From positions 744,001 through 808,000 of the forward strand of contig CAUWAG010000020.1 of the NCBI GenBank assembly GCA_963556695.1: a DNA stretch of 64,000 bases, written 5' to 3'. Under the pieces are notes generated by a model. That model did no database searches. It had not been told where the DNA came from and worked only from the letters and a program-made list of their open reading frames with translations. Below, piece by piece: positions 43,917-56,380 of this stretch. Position 1 is the stretch's first letter, and each line of letters opens with the position of its first letter. This DNA comes from Anthostomella pinea. Lineage: Eukaryota > Ascomycota > Sordariomycetes > Xylariales > Xylariaceae. Both the position numbers and the translations under genes were made by a program.

Positions 43917-46900
43917 AAAAGAGAGCACTTTTGAGAGTGAACAAGGACTGGTTAGCACAGTGTACGTGTGAACGCGAGGATTATTGAATTATGGAATATT
44001 GTCACCACCGCACTTGCGCTTGTGCTTGTGATGGAGCTTGGCGGGGAGGGGGACGATATTGCGAGGTGCACGCAGTGAGGCAGCCAGGAGGAGCGAGACG
44101 AGATGACGACGAGGCGGTGGATGGGAGGGACTGAGACAGGCCCCCCGGGATAAAAGGACGGTTGTGCCGATAGGTACGCTGTTGGGATTCTGGAGGGGGT
44201 TCCCAAGAAATCACGGTCAGGGTCACTCAGGGCACAGGGCGCCTGAAAGGGCTGCCAAAGGGCACTGATGAGCCCACTGGCGAAAGCTCAGCTCACAGGA
44301 CCCCCAAGAAAGAGCTGATGTGTGCAACCCTGGAATGCTTGTAGCGCGGACCTTATCTCTGTCGGGCGCAACTCGTGCGGCACTGACGGCATAATGCATG
44401 CACAAACAGGGCCCTCCAGGAGCATATGAATGAAATGATTCGTAAGAGATTCGTGAATGACCGGAAGCCGGCAACATAAGCACACGGGCAGCGCAGCGCA
44501 GCACAACAGCACCACCCCAACACAGCACAGCTCTGCTCAGCTTCGTTGTGCTGGACTGCACTGCACTGCACCGCGCACAACTAAGGGCAAGTTTAGACAC
44601 CAGTTGGCCAAGAGGAGACAGCAGGTTTGCCTGAAACGGTATCCTGGATCGTCGTGCTCGAAACCCTCAAGCGTTGGTACGAGTACCTCCAGGTCAAGGT
44701 GGTCTGGCCGTTGGTGAAGGCTCTTTGTTCCTATCATACCCGTGTGTACCCAACCCTGATATCGCACGCGGCCGGTTTGGGAGGTGTTGGCGTTGGCAAG
44801 GTCGATACATCCCAAGGGAGGTTGTGGTGGTGTTCAGGTGTGCCCAGGTGGGTAGTTTATGCTTGTGCTTGTGTTGCGACGGAATGCAATGGGCTTGCCC
44901 AGGCAAGCTAGAAATAGACATTCAAGGGTATGACAGTGTCTGTGGTCTCTGGGCTCGAGGCAAGGGAAACAGAAACACCGTGGCAATAGTAAAGAAGAAC
45001 GAACCTCGATTCCGACCCATCTTGAACCCCTACTTGGGTGAACCACCCAGCAGCTCGTGATACCGAGGCGGCCTTTCGGGTTCTTGGCTGAACTCAGTTT
45101 ACTTGAGTATATTAGGGCTCTGAGCCCAGCGAGGCGCCAGTGTAGCCCGCAAACAAGTATTCTCGGAGAGGTTCGTTCGTTCGGTCGTTCGGTCGTTCGG
45201 TCGTTCGCTCGATCGGTCGTTCGCTCGATCGGTCGGTTCGTACGGACTTTCGGGTTGCTGTCGCAGTAGCAGTGGAATTTGTCGAGATGGACGGAGGAGT
45301 AGATGCGCAGCCGGAACAAATAGAGAAGAGGGAAAGAGAAGAGTGATGTTTCTCAACATGGGCAGAATGCACGAAACGAGCGAGGGAGCCCCGAAACAAC
45401 GAACAGATTCTGGGGGTGTGGGAGAAGAAACGAGTTTTGTAGCTTCACGGAGTCTTGGGAGTCTGGGCTCTGGCACTGGTCAGTGGTCAGTGGTCAGTGG
45501 TGTCACGGCAGGCACAATATCCACCTTCACACACTACGCAATACGCGGTCCGGAATTGGTGGAGGTGGAATGCCAGGGAACAGGCCAGGCACTGACAGGC
45601 AAGGCAGTTCAGGAAAGGGTCCAGTGTGCCAGTCTCGGATCCGCCGTAACTCGATGGTGGTTGGTGTTATGAGTCGATAACCTGCGACGTAGACCTGGCT
45701 TGGTGGTATCCGCCCCAGGAGACCCAGTTCTGAGTGACAGTCGTGAGGATATGCCGATGATACCTGATTTGTCTCTGTTGTTTGCAGATGCCTTCGTGCT
45801 GAGTGGGTATAGTGGAATACCTGCTGGTCCAGGACCGGAGAGGTTGAATATTACCTTAAGGGTAGGAAGGTGAAATTCGAAGTAGAAACAGAGGAAACTG
45901 TCAGGTGTCGACATGAAGGCATGGATGTATGTATTTGTGTCGTCACGGAAGCATCGGACTGCGCGTTATGACCCTGGCCACGCTTGTCTGTCAGACCCGG
46001 TGCCGTGTCCATGGATGCAACTTCCCCAAGACACCAACCTTCCAAGCTACCTGGAATTATCAACTTGTCCGTTTCTAGGCTGCTTTATTACACTCAGCGG
46101 CCCTTGGGGCTTTCGCGTGATGTAAAATCTGAAGATGTACGAAGTCAAGATTAACAGTACAGTAGCCTACCTCTAGGGTTTTTCGTTACCTGCACTGGCA
46201 GACTGGGCGAGGTGTGGTGTGTCATGAATAACCTAGTAGCGACCGATACTAGGTAGATCCCGAAAGAGTGGTTTTCCTTTTCCAAATGCATCACTTCTCC
46301 TTACAGTAAGGTAGCTCTGAATGTTAAACCTTGCTCTCAAGTCCAACAGCCTGGCTGCCTGGCCAAGATACCTGGTAGACTGTTGATATTGATAGACACG
46401 CTACGTCAGTACGTCGGCCAGCTGGCGGGATCCAGCGATGGTAGTGGATGGTTGGTTGGTAGTCGACACTTAATTGATTGTATCGACCTTGATACATGTA
46501 GGTAATAATTGCACAGTACTAGGATAGATAAGGTACTTATTACATGCCGAGCTGCGGGATGACCGATAGTTACGCTCAAACGTGTAGTCGCTTGTAGTCG
46601 TTCGTATCTCGAAGGTTTTGTGAAATTACAATACATGTTATTTAGACTAGCCTTGCTGGTACTGTGAGTAGGGATTGACGGTGTCGACAACCTGGGTGGT
46701 CGTCCTGATGGATGGATGGAATCTGATGATGGGTTACCTCTTGGCAGCTTCGTAAAAGAAAGCCGGCCGCCAACCACTCTGCCACTCTCCTGCAGCACCG
46801 CTTGCGGAATGGCAGGGATACGGCGATCAGTGAGACCAGCATTCTGCAGACGCATTCGGATGGCCCGTCGACCGATGACAAGCTCTTGACGACAGATGGG

Positions 46901-48635
46901 GCGGGCGTCGTCCAATACGAGATGCCACAGCCTGCGATATTTATTACCCAACCTCATACATGCAGTTTTGTTCTGTCCCCGTCGGATCAGACTCGTCAAC
47001 TAGAGCGTCTGACATGCTTATCATTTGGACATGATTCCTCATTGCCAGCCTGTACATTTCGTCCTGACAAAGACCGGCTGACTTCACTGGCCAGCAGATG
47101 CAAGCATCAGCTACCATGCTGCAAGCTGACGCTGGGAAAACTTCCGAAGTCAAGCGATTGGTTCAGACGTGTCCCTCCCGGATGTAACGGACAAGCTCCA
47201 TCTGGAGCCTCGAGGTCAGACGACAGGCTGCATCGTCGTGGCACGGTGGCACGGTGGCACGCCCTGTCTTCCACTTTCTTCCACTCAGGATTCAGGAAGC
47301 GCGCGTACGACAGTACGAGTAATGATTGAGGCGGTTCGGCCCTGGGGTTTGGGCCAGTCATGAAACATGTCCCGTGGACTGAACGACAGAGCCCTTCGGA
47401 GTTGCTGCCATTCACTACATTGTAGTTGACCAACTTCCAAAGTTACAAGACAGGACGCTGGGATCTCCACGTCAAAGTTCAGATGACAGACAGCGGGATC
47501 ATGTGGGATGGGATTCTGGCGGGGATGGGATTTCCTGGTAATGGCACCTGCACTGCGCCGTCCCGACAAGTCGCGGCCGCGTCCGACACCCGAACCTCGC
47601 ACGACTTCGGATTCGGGTTCCCGCCTCAAGCGCCGAGTTTCGCTCAGCCACCCACAGTGGACTTTGGACGCGCGTTCATGTTTCTGTCAGATCGTCACGG
47701 CTTCTCGTAACATTCATCCACTACTGCAGAGGAATATCTTCACCGTATTTCCCATGCCAGACTGCCAGAGTAATAGACTGCGGCTGATGCTAATAGTCCC
47801 TCGCTCACCCCTTGTCGACATCCTCAGCTCGCCCAGCCAGATCGACCAGCCCCGGACGTCATGATAACTTCCAAGGTTCCTAGCAAGTTGCTAATCGTTA
47901 TTAGAGTAGGGTCTAGAAGCGTTTAGCATCCAAGCCACGATCCGCCAGTTCGGCATGGCATGCCCGGCAGCCAGCAAAGCAAGTTTGCAATAAACATACC
48001 CGTCATCCCCCTTTCCTGCTACTCAAAACAAGTGCATCAACTGCGAGAGAAGGAGATGCCTTGGGCAAGCAGGCAAGGTAAACACTTCTCGGAAGTGGAT
48101 TGCCTCCCAGAGAAAAACATCTCTTCTTGGCCTTGTCAGTCCTTCGACTGTGTCCTTGGATATAATAAGAAATGGCGAATTTGGCTAAGGATCCCAAGTT
48201 GATTATTCCCCGGTTGTGATGTCATCTAGAGAAAAAGCAAATAAATCCCGGCAGAAGACCAAGGTTCCGTTCTACTACCCAAATTCCCCGGTGGCTTCCT
48301 CACGTGTAAAATGGCCTCTGCACTCAATTAAACGCGGGCGGCCAGCGTCACAGCGTCACAACGTCACAGCGATGCTCCTTCGCGACGAGGTCCAGTTGGA
48401 AGGTTCAGGCCGATAAGAAATGCCACCCTTATCGGAAGTCCGCGCGACGTCTTCATCCCGCATCAAACCCCTTTGCGGCCTCATACTGCCCGTCTCGAGG
48501 TGAGCAGCACAGTTGTGATTGCGCAAACCGTGCCTGGCTGCTTTTCGAACTCATTCAAACGTCTTTAACTGAAAGGCCTGCCATTGAACGGCTCTGCGCA
48601 AGTGTCTCGTGGGACCTCGTTCGTGGTTTGTGGGG
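43917..48635. other. Long gene-free divergent region
   Basis: About 4.7 kb between the divergent Caf120-like and Ptc7 genes. I translated the longer frames (for example 46406-46999 and 46802-47329). They have no domain, no intron logic and overlap each other. It contains simple repeats: GGTC/GTTC words at 45166-45240, three GGTCAGT copies near 45477-45500, and CAGCGTCA near 48348-48372. It may hold long leaders, regulatory DNA or unrecognised non-coding RNA. Confidence 0.5.
45166..45240 (+). repeat. GTTCGGTC / GCTCGATC microsatellite
   Basis: About 75 bases made of 4-base words CGTT, CGGT, CGCT and CGAT in tandem, in the gene-free region. Confidence 0.85.
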
Positions 48636-49953
48636 ATGAGGAGGTCACCTCTGCCCTTGCTGGCCTCCGTCCCGGGTCCGACGCGACGACGAGTCCTCTG
48701 CTCTTCCGACCCAACTCCACGATGGCCTCGCCGACCGCAAGCGCAATGTAGAACCCTCGCCTCCTCCGCCACGGCTATCGAGGCGTCCGGCGACGTCACG
48801 CCGCCCCTGCCCGACTCATGTCCTAAGCTGCCGTTCCGCTTCGAGACCGGCTTTGCGCTGTTTGCGAAACGGGCCCCCAGACCATTCCCGCCGCCCTTCC
48901 ACTCGCCGCCGTCCGGCTCTTTCTCCGACCCTCTGAGCACGCACCACCAGAGTCGTCACAAGCGCGCATTCGTGGATGGGGAGCTTATTCGCGGGTGGAC
49001 GAACGGGGACGATGCGGTATATGCGAGCGACCACTTCATATGCGCCAACGATGGGGTAGGCGCATGGTCAGCTCGGCCACGGGGTCATGCCGGGTATGTC
49101 ACTCGACTACCCCTCTATGCTGTGGTATTGGGTCGCTAACAGTGACACGGTAGCTTATGGTCAAGGTTAATACTACACTTCTGGGTGTCGGCTATGCAAG
49201 AAGACATTACAAGAGTCCGGTCGCCGGATCACCCCTATAGCCCAGATCCCGTACGATATCTTCAAGAAGCCTTCGAGCGCACAACCGAGGCCACCGCCGC
49301 CCCAATAGATTGCCAAGGGACTACGACAGCAACTGGAGCACAGCTCTTCTACAAGGGTGACGCGGCCAACAGGACGTCGCCTGCGACACCGCTGCTATAC
49401 GTGACAAACATTGGGGACTCATCCATTTGCGTGGTGCGTGTAAAGGGCCAGAAGATGATATATAGATCAAAAGAGCAATGGCACTGGTTTGACTGTCCGA
49501 GACAACTAGGAACGAACAGTCCAGATACCCCAGTTCAGAATGCGGTCATGGACACGGTCGAGCTCCACGAAGGCGACATTGTCCTTGCCATGTCCGACGG
49601 CGTCATCGACAATCTCTGGGAGCACGAGATCGTCGAGAACGTAACGAAGAGCGTCGAGCGTTGGGAGGCCGGAGAAGGGGACTCGGCCGGGGGTGACCGC
49701 GAACACGGTGCGAATGGCGGCATGACATTCGTTGCGGAGGAGCTCATGAATGCGGCCAAGGATATTGCGACTGATCCTTTCGCGGAGAGCCCGTTCATGG
49801 AACGGGCCATCGAGGAGGGGTTGGCGAGCGAAGGAGGTATGTCACAGTCGTAACGTGGTTCTGGCCGCCGCCATCAGCTCACCAGCGAATGCAGGAAAAC
49901 TCGACGACATAAGCGTCGTTGCCGCATTATGTCGACGAAACTCGGCCAGCTAA
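48636..49953 (+). CDS. ptc7: Mitochondrial PP2C-type protein phosphatase, Ptc7-like
   Basis: A Mg/Mn-dependent Ser/Thr phosphatase of the Ptc7 (PPTC7) branch, which in yeast acts in mitochondria and controls coenzyme Q synthesis. It has 399 aa in three exons: 48636-49093, 49154-49836 and 49895-49953. Introns start GTATGT and join in phase. The N-terminus (MRRSPLPLLASVPGPTRRR, followed by more Arg and no acid for about 40 residues) fits a mitochondrial presequence. Metal-binding motifs are NDGVGAWSARPRGHAGLWS near residue 140, built across the first intron, then YVTNIGDSS, VLAMSDGVIDNLWE and finally KLDDISVVAA. The start chosen is the first ATG; a GTG 27 bases upstream is ignored. The gene diverges from the Caf120-like gene across a long intergenic stretch. 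Its 3' end faces Utp23 in tandem. Confidence 0.92.
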
Positions 49954-50477
49954 TATCGACCAGCTTGTATCAAGCAGGTTTTGGCTCCTTTGAGCTGATC
50001 ATTATATCCTAGGCCTACTGTTCTTGACTGATTCCGGTACCTACGAGGCGTTGGAAGTGGCATATCCCGAATAGGTCATGGGGATTGCGGCGTACGAAGC
50101 TGGAGACTCGGGTTGCAAGGGCTACGAATAGAGCGTCTACACCAAACACGGTATCGAATTTGGAAACTGCATTGGCATTGGTGTTGGGGATCGTTCCAGG
50201 GAACATAGACCGCAAGGCTGGAAGATGGTAAGGTATTGGAGATGGGGGGCATATCGAGGTGTCGGCCCATCAAATGCATGTGGGATGGCGGGGTGCGCCT
50301 TGGACCCACTTCGCTACCTACGTACCTGCTGCAAGGCTCTTGATAAGAGATCTTGATTCCTTATCGGACTGTACTCCAAGAAATTATTGTTTTTCGCGAC
50401 TGCCTTTGCTTTGGTCTGCTACACCCGCCGTCTTCAGACACAAACCACCACTCCGACCGACCATACGATCGCCCAAG
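49954..50477. other. Intergenic: Ptc7 end and Utp23 promoter
   Basis: About 520 bases between two + strand genes, with no other feature seen. Confidence 0.45.
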
Positions 50478-51657
50478 ATGCCCCGCGCGAAACGGTCGGT
50501 ATGTATAACCACATCTCCCTCTCAACCAGCAGCGCTGCCGGTCTCCTCTGGTTCAAGATCGGAACGTTAACACACCCAAAGAAGCAGTACAAGAAGCTTA
50601 TGAACCAGGTCTCGTTGACCTTTGGCTTCCGCACTCCGTACCAAGTCCTCGTCGATGCCGATTTCCTACTGGCTGCCACGCAATCGGATCTGCTGCGCAC
50701 CTTGGAGAATACACTCCATGGCGAGGTCAAGCTTCTCATCACACAATGGTGAGTAGGCCGTCCTTTCAATTGGAACAGTTTTTTCTGCGCGAGGAGTCAG
50801 AAAACACGAGTTGATGCCAAACCGCCAAAGGACTTTTGCTAACTCGAGACTCGACAGCTGCATGCGCCATCTCTATGCGCGGAATAAGGAGCCAGGTGTT
50901 GGTGCTGCGATAACGTTAGCGAAGGAGCAGGTCGAAAGGCGCTTTTGCGGACACCACCCCGACCAGCACCCGGAACCTCTTAGTGGCACAGAATGCCTTA
51001 ACCATGTGGTGAATCATAATGGGCACAATAAGTTCAGGTACTGCGTTGCAGCGAACGACGACGAAGCTCGAGCCTCTTTAAGGCAAATACCCGGGGTCCC
51101 GTTGCTGTACATCCGGCGCTCAGTCCGTAAGCAACCTCGAGTCCCGCGATGCCGCTCCCCCAGTACATTGTTACTAACTCTTCATTCCAGTTATAATGGA
51201 GCCGCTGTCGACTGTAACCGTGAAAGCAAGATCCCGAGACGAGAAATCGAAGTTCAGGGCAGAGCTCAAGGCACCAGCGGGCAAGCGGAAGAGGGACGAA
51301 GATGACACAGACGATGAGGATGACAAGGACCAGAAGAGGGCGGGCGGAAGGGCGGGCAAAACGGAGACAAAGAAGAAGACCACCACCAAAACCAGTGGTC
51401 CCAAGCAACCTAATCCTCTGTCCGTCCAAAAGAAGAAGCCCGACCCCACGCCAGCATCGGGAGACGGGTCCCAGATACCGAAGGCCGATATAGCAACTGT
51501 GGGAGTTGATGGAGCAAAGAAAGATGTTGTTACTGAGAACACAGGCTCAGGGGAAGCTCCGGCACGGAAGCGGCGGCGGAAGCACAAGTCCAAGCTCACG
51601 GAAACGGCTGCAGATGATCCTGGCGCCGGGGCGCAGGGTTTGGAAGCCGGAGAATAG
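50478..51657 (+). CDS. utp23: rRNA-processing protein Utp23
   Basis: A component of the small-subunit processome in the nucleolus, needed for early pre-rRNA cleavage and snR30 release. It has a PIN-like domain and a zinc site. It is 307 aa in four exons: 50478-50498, 50582-50748, 50858-51126 and 51191-51657. All introns are GT-AG and phases agree. The 7-residue first exon MPRAKRS joins KQYKKLMNQVSLTFGFRTPY. VLVDADFLLA opens the PIN fold. The zinc ligands come from TQCCMRHLY, ERRFCGHH and GTECLN. VPLLYIRRSVLIMEPLS closes the conserved part across the last intron. The C-terminal 110 residues are Lys/Arg/Glu-rich with repeated KKK and RKRRRK, as expected for a nucleolar protein. The tiny first exon makes this gene easy to miscall. 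Confidence 0.93.
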
Positions 51658-52765
51658 GACCTTTTCTGGCCACGATGAAGTAATGAGAAGAGGTTTACCA
51701 ATGTGGAATGTTCGATATCGTGATATCTGTGATTACGGGGAGCTCAAGACTTCCATGACGATCGGCGCGGTGTTGTCGATATGTTGCACGGATCAAATGG
51801 GATGAGAGGTTATGGCAGGGACAGCTGCAATTCGGACACAACCTGAAGCTGGTTTCGATCTCTTTTCTCATAAAGGGCGCTCAGATCAGGTTTGATTCGC
51901 CCTGGACCTGTTCAGCAGGACATGATTGCCACTCGCCCAATCTGCAATCACACGGAGCTCGAGACAGAAAGTGTTGTTGTACTTGAACTCTACCTGAGTT
52001 GGTCTTGAAGCCTGGGTATCAAATGACTTGCCACAAGGTCAGGCTCTCCATCTCGCTGCATGCCATGTTTCCGAGACTGCGCCGACCATAGGCACAAGTG
52101 CATAAATCAGCCGCTTGATCGTATTAAGGAGTGTTGCCTTCTCTGTTTTCATCTTATGAATTCAAGTTGGCAAAGGCTGACATGTGTAGGTTGAGCGTGA
52201 TAGTTTGAGATGCACGCTGGACGTTATCCTTGGCTTTAGCTTCTACTTCACCACTTCGAAAATAAACCCCGCCAGTTGTTGTGATTAGATGGAAAGGTTA
52301 GCAGTGTCATATTTCCTCCACTCTGAGCGTGGGTGCGGCCAGTCTTCCCATTGTACCGTATGTATATAAGTACGCCGGACTAGCCTGACTGTAGTTACTG
52401 CAGGGCGTGCGCGGCCGTCACTGCAGGTGCTTGGTGATGTGGTCAGGCCGCCAGACAATGTAGCTGCAAATTGACCCGATCACACTGCTAGCTGGGCTCG
52501 TGATCATTCTTTGGGTTCTTTGTCGAATTGTTCTCCATTCATTCATCGAGTCGCAATGTGATCAGGAGTGCAGCTCTTTTGCGGGAGGTTGTGTTTTAGT
52601 TGGTTGCAGGTGCAGGCCCCTGACTTGAGGTTCCTTCCGTTGGCACGTGCTACTACGTGCTGTACCCCCTAAACTGCTAGGGCAATTTGTGCCTCCGCTC
52701 TCGCCAGACTCGTGGTGGGGAGTGTCGGAATTATTGGCAGCATCACTCCCGGTCCTTGGTGAACG
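51658..52765. other. Intergenic
   Basis: About 1.1 kb between two + strand genes. No gene seen. The part before 52766 is the promoter and leader of the DUF726 gene. Confidence 0.45.
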
Positions 52766-55700
52766 ATGCTCGAATCTGACGACCCTCCCCCAGAACACAC
52801 CGCGACAACTCAACCGTCGTCAACGTCGTCCGACCACAACACCACCACCAGCTTCAAACATCCACATGTGCAGAAAGCAGACACCCTCATGGCGGCCGCA
52901 GGAGCGCAGGTATTTGACGACTTCGGCCTGCCCATCAGGAAGTACGTGAGTCCCGACGAGGGCTCTCAGCATGCCGGCAGCAAGAGTCCCCTTGATGCTG
53001 CTCCGAATGACCCGCCTTCTGCACCGAACAAGGTAGCAGAGACGTCCAGGGAACCGAGTGCATCAACTCCTGGGGAGGCGCAGCAAGAGGTGGGAAGTAA
53101 GGCGACCGATGCAGCATTGAAACCACCAAATCATGACACCAGAGCAGATGGCAGCTCTGCCTGTAACAGCGATACCGACGACTTTCAAGACGCTCCCACA
53201 ACCCCAAGACCACAGCAGTCTACTCACGAGAACGCTCCGAAAGATATACAAGAACCTCCTCAAACACCACTACCTCCCCAGGTCGAGAGCAAGAAGGAAG
53301 GAACCTCGCCAAACGAAGACCCCAATGACACTCCGCCGTCTAACATGAACCCAATCGCACCTAAGATAAGCAAACGCAAGAACACCCTCGACAAGGATGC
53401 TCAAGCAATCTCAGGGCCGACAATCACGCAAGTGGAAGCCAGCAAACATGCTGAAGAAGCAAAGAATGCGCCTCGGGTGGATCACAGTCGCGACGTCAGC
53501 AAAGCAAGCACTGATCATGACATGTCCGAATTCTCCCATCAGGCTCTGACTGCACCTCAAGAGGAGAAGAAAGGCGACGCAGACGATGAATGGCAGACTA
53601 TGCCTGCTTATGCGCCTTACGATATATACGACGACGACAACAAGCTCATAGCGAAAGAGCACAGTGCTGATGAAGATGATACGTATGGTTATGCAGGACT
53701 TGGTGGCGCGGGCAAGGGTTACACTCGTGTATTGGACGACGAGGATGCCGAATCGGAAACGAGCATGGACGATAATACGCGGTACCTCTTTGGGCACGGC
53801 AAGTCTACAAGCATGGGGGAGATGGACGAGGAACAGCGAGATGCAGTATCACAACTACAGGCCACCAAAGACCTATTGACCGAGGGCCAAAGGATAGCCT
53901 ATGTTGGCATTGCTCGTTTGGAGATGGCCGAGATGATCAAGTTATCCGAGAGTGCTGTAGGGGGGAAGAGGGCGAATAAGCTCATCCAAATGGCTACCGA
54001 GGCAATGAAGATGTGGTCGCAGAAGATCATGATCCGATTATACGCCCATATGGAGATCAGCCCCGAGGAGCAGATCATGATCGAACAGCTAGCTGCACAC
54101 GGCGTCATGCCCCAGGACCTTACACCCACGCTCATGCAGAATGCGACGGTGAAGAACCCAATGGCCGAAGCAACCCCGGCTTCGACGCCGAGACTACCTA
54201 GCACAAGCAGCCCGCGGCTATCTGTTTCACCAAATTACAGAGAGGAACCTGCTGCACAACCGCCACCCCCTTATGAGACCCATGAGGGAGAGGACATGCC
54301 CGAAGTGAGGACACCGTCGCAGCTGCCCAGTACGGCCAAGATCGATATAGATCTACGGTGGACTGTTCTTTGCGATCTGTTTCTTGTGCTCATTGCGGAT
54401 GGTATATACGACGCGCGTTCGAGAGTCCTATTAGAAAGAGTCGGCAAAGACTTGGAAGTGCCTTGGATGGACATCTGTCGGTTTGAGAAGCGGGTGACCG
54501 ATGCCTTGGAGATGCAACAAGAGGCCGAGAAAGAGAACTGGAATGAGGAAGAGCACCTCGAACACAGAAGGAAACTCGCTCTCAAGAGACGCTATGTCAT
54601 GATGGGCTTGGCGACAGTCGGAGGAGGTCTAGTCATCGGTCTCTCGGCTGGTCTGCTGGCACCTTTGATTGGGGCGGGTCTCGCAGCGGGCTTCACGACT
54701 ATTGGAGTCGGAGGTACAAGTTCCTTCCTGGCAGGAGCCGGCGGAGCAGCCGTCATCACATCAGGTGCTGCAGCGTCGGGCAGTTTCATGGGTGGCAAAG
54801 CAGCCGGACGTAGAACCGGGGCTGTGAGGACGTTCGAGTACCGACCGCTTCACAACAATAAGCGTGTCAACCTGATTGTCACCATTGCTGGATGGATGAC
54901 CAGCACGGCCGACGATGTACGGTTACCATACAGCACTGTCGATCCTGTCATGGGAGATCTCTATTCTATTCTGTGGGAGCCGGAGATGTTGACCAGTATG
55001 GGTGACACCATCAACATTCTAGCAACAGAGGTGAGCACAGGCGTACCCGAGTGCGTCACTAGACTTGGACTGGCGAACTGACCAGACTAGGCTCTCACGC
55101 AAGGTCTCCAACAAGTGCTAGGCAGCACCATCCTGATCGGTCTCATGGCCGCCCTTCAGTTGCCTGTCGTGTTATCAAAACTGTCCTACTTGATCGACAA
55201 TCCTTGGGCAGTGTCGCTGGACCGAGCCTGGTCCGCCGGTCTGATCCTAGCAGATTCGTTGATCGATAGGAATCTAGGCACCCGCCCTATCACTCTAGTC
55301 GGCTACTCCCTGGGTGCGCGAGTCATCTTCGCCTGTCTCCTGGAGCTCGCCCGAAAGGGCGCCTATGGTCTAGTCCAGAATGTCTACATGTTCGGCACCC
55401 CCATCGTAGTCAAGCAGGATGAATTTCTCAAGGCACGAACTGTGGTGGCCGGCCGGTTTGTGAACGGGTACAACAACACTGACTGGATTCTGGGTTACCT
55501 GTTCCGCCTCACCAACGGTGGGATCCGCCGTGTAGCTGGCTTGGCGACCGTGGATGGAATACCCGGCGTTGAGAATATTAACTGCACGGAATCCGTTGCG
55601 GGCCACATGCAGTACCGAACAGCCATGCCTCGCCTTCTTAGGGAGTGTGGATGGCTTGTTGAGAGTGACGAGTTCGGTGAGATCGAGGATCCCGACCCCG

Positions 55701-56380
55701 AGAAACACGAGGAACGCCAAAGAGAACTCATCAATGAGATCGAAGAAGCTCGGAAAGAGTTAGAAAAGGAAGGCAAGCCGAAGAAAGGCGGGTGGGGTAT
55801 ATTCGGTCGTAAGAAGAAGGGCGATAAACAGGAGTGGGAGGTGTATGAGGACAATAAGGGCGCGGCCGGTTCGTCCAAAACAGAAGACAAACTCGGTAAT
55901 AACCACGGCGTTTTGTTCGATGTCGATGCCATTCGGCACGAGCTGGCTAAGGACGATGAGCTCCAACCCAAAGAACTGACATCGACCTTGCCACCAATGA
56001 AGCTCGACTTGTCACCATCGGCTGCCTCTAACCCGAGGGACTACCTACGCGAAACAAAGAGCGACGATGGCGCATCCAACTGGCGGTCAACCTCATTTGA
56101 GAACAGAATATCACAAGACAGAACCCCTACACTGCCCTCGCGAGGCTTCGACTATGCTCCGCCGCGGCCTGCAGACGACGAAATCCAGATGACCTTCGAT
56201 ACTTCATTTAGGGAGTCGGAGCCACCATCTCCACCCAGGAAGGACTATACTCATCCGCCAGCCGAGCGACCTGACCTGAAGTCCTCGCAGACTACGCCGA
56301 ATCTGGCCCTTCACGACCCCTGGGCAGACGACGACGAGGACTTTGGGAAGGAGAAGGAGATCTCCATGACCTTTGCATAA
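52766..56380 (+). CDS. TMCO4/DUF726 family membrane protein with a lipase-like motif
   Basis: An alpha/beta-hydrolase-like membrane protein of the DUF726 family (human TMCO4, yeast YFL034W), 1184 aa. Exons are 52766-55030 and 55091-56380. The intron has donor GTGAGC, branch CTGAC and acceptor ACTAG, and joins in phase (ILATE/ALTQGLQQVLG). The first 300 residues are acidic and low-complexity. A helical domain follows (LFLVLIADGIYDARSRVLLE). Gly/Ala-rich membrane segments lie at about 612-680 (GLATVGGGLVIGLSAGLLAP). The hydrolase part has VNLIVTIAGWM and ITLVGYSLGARVIFACLLEL, in which GYSLG is the GxSxG nucleophile elbow. The C-terminal 280 residues are charged and disordered, with KKKGDKQEWEVYED. 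It is probably an internal-membrane hydrolase; the substrate is not established. Confidence 0.9.

Noticed and set aside
46406..46999. 197-codon minus-strand frame in the long gene-free region
   Set aside because: No domain or secondary-structure logic, and it overlaps a plus-strand frame of similar length.
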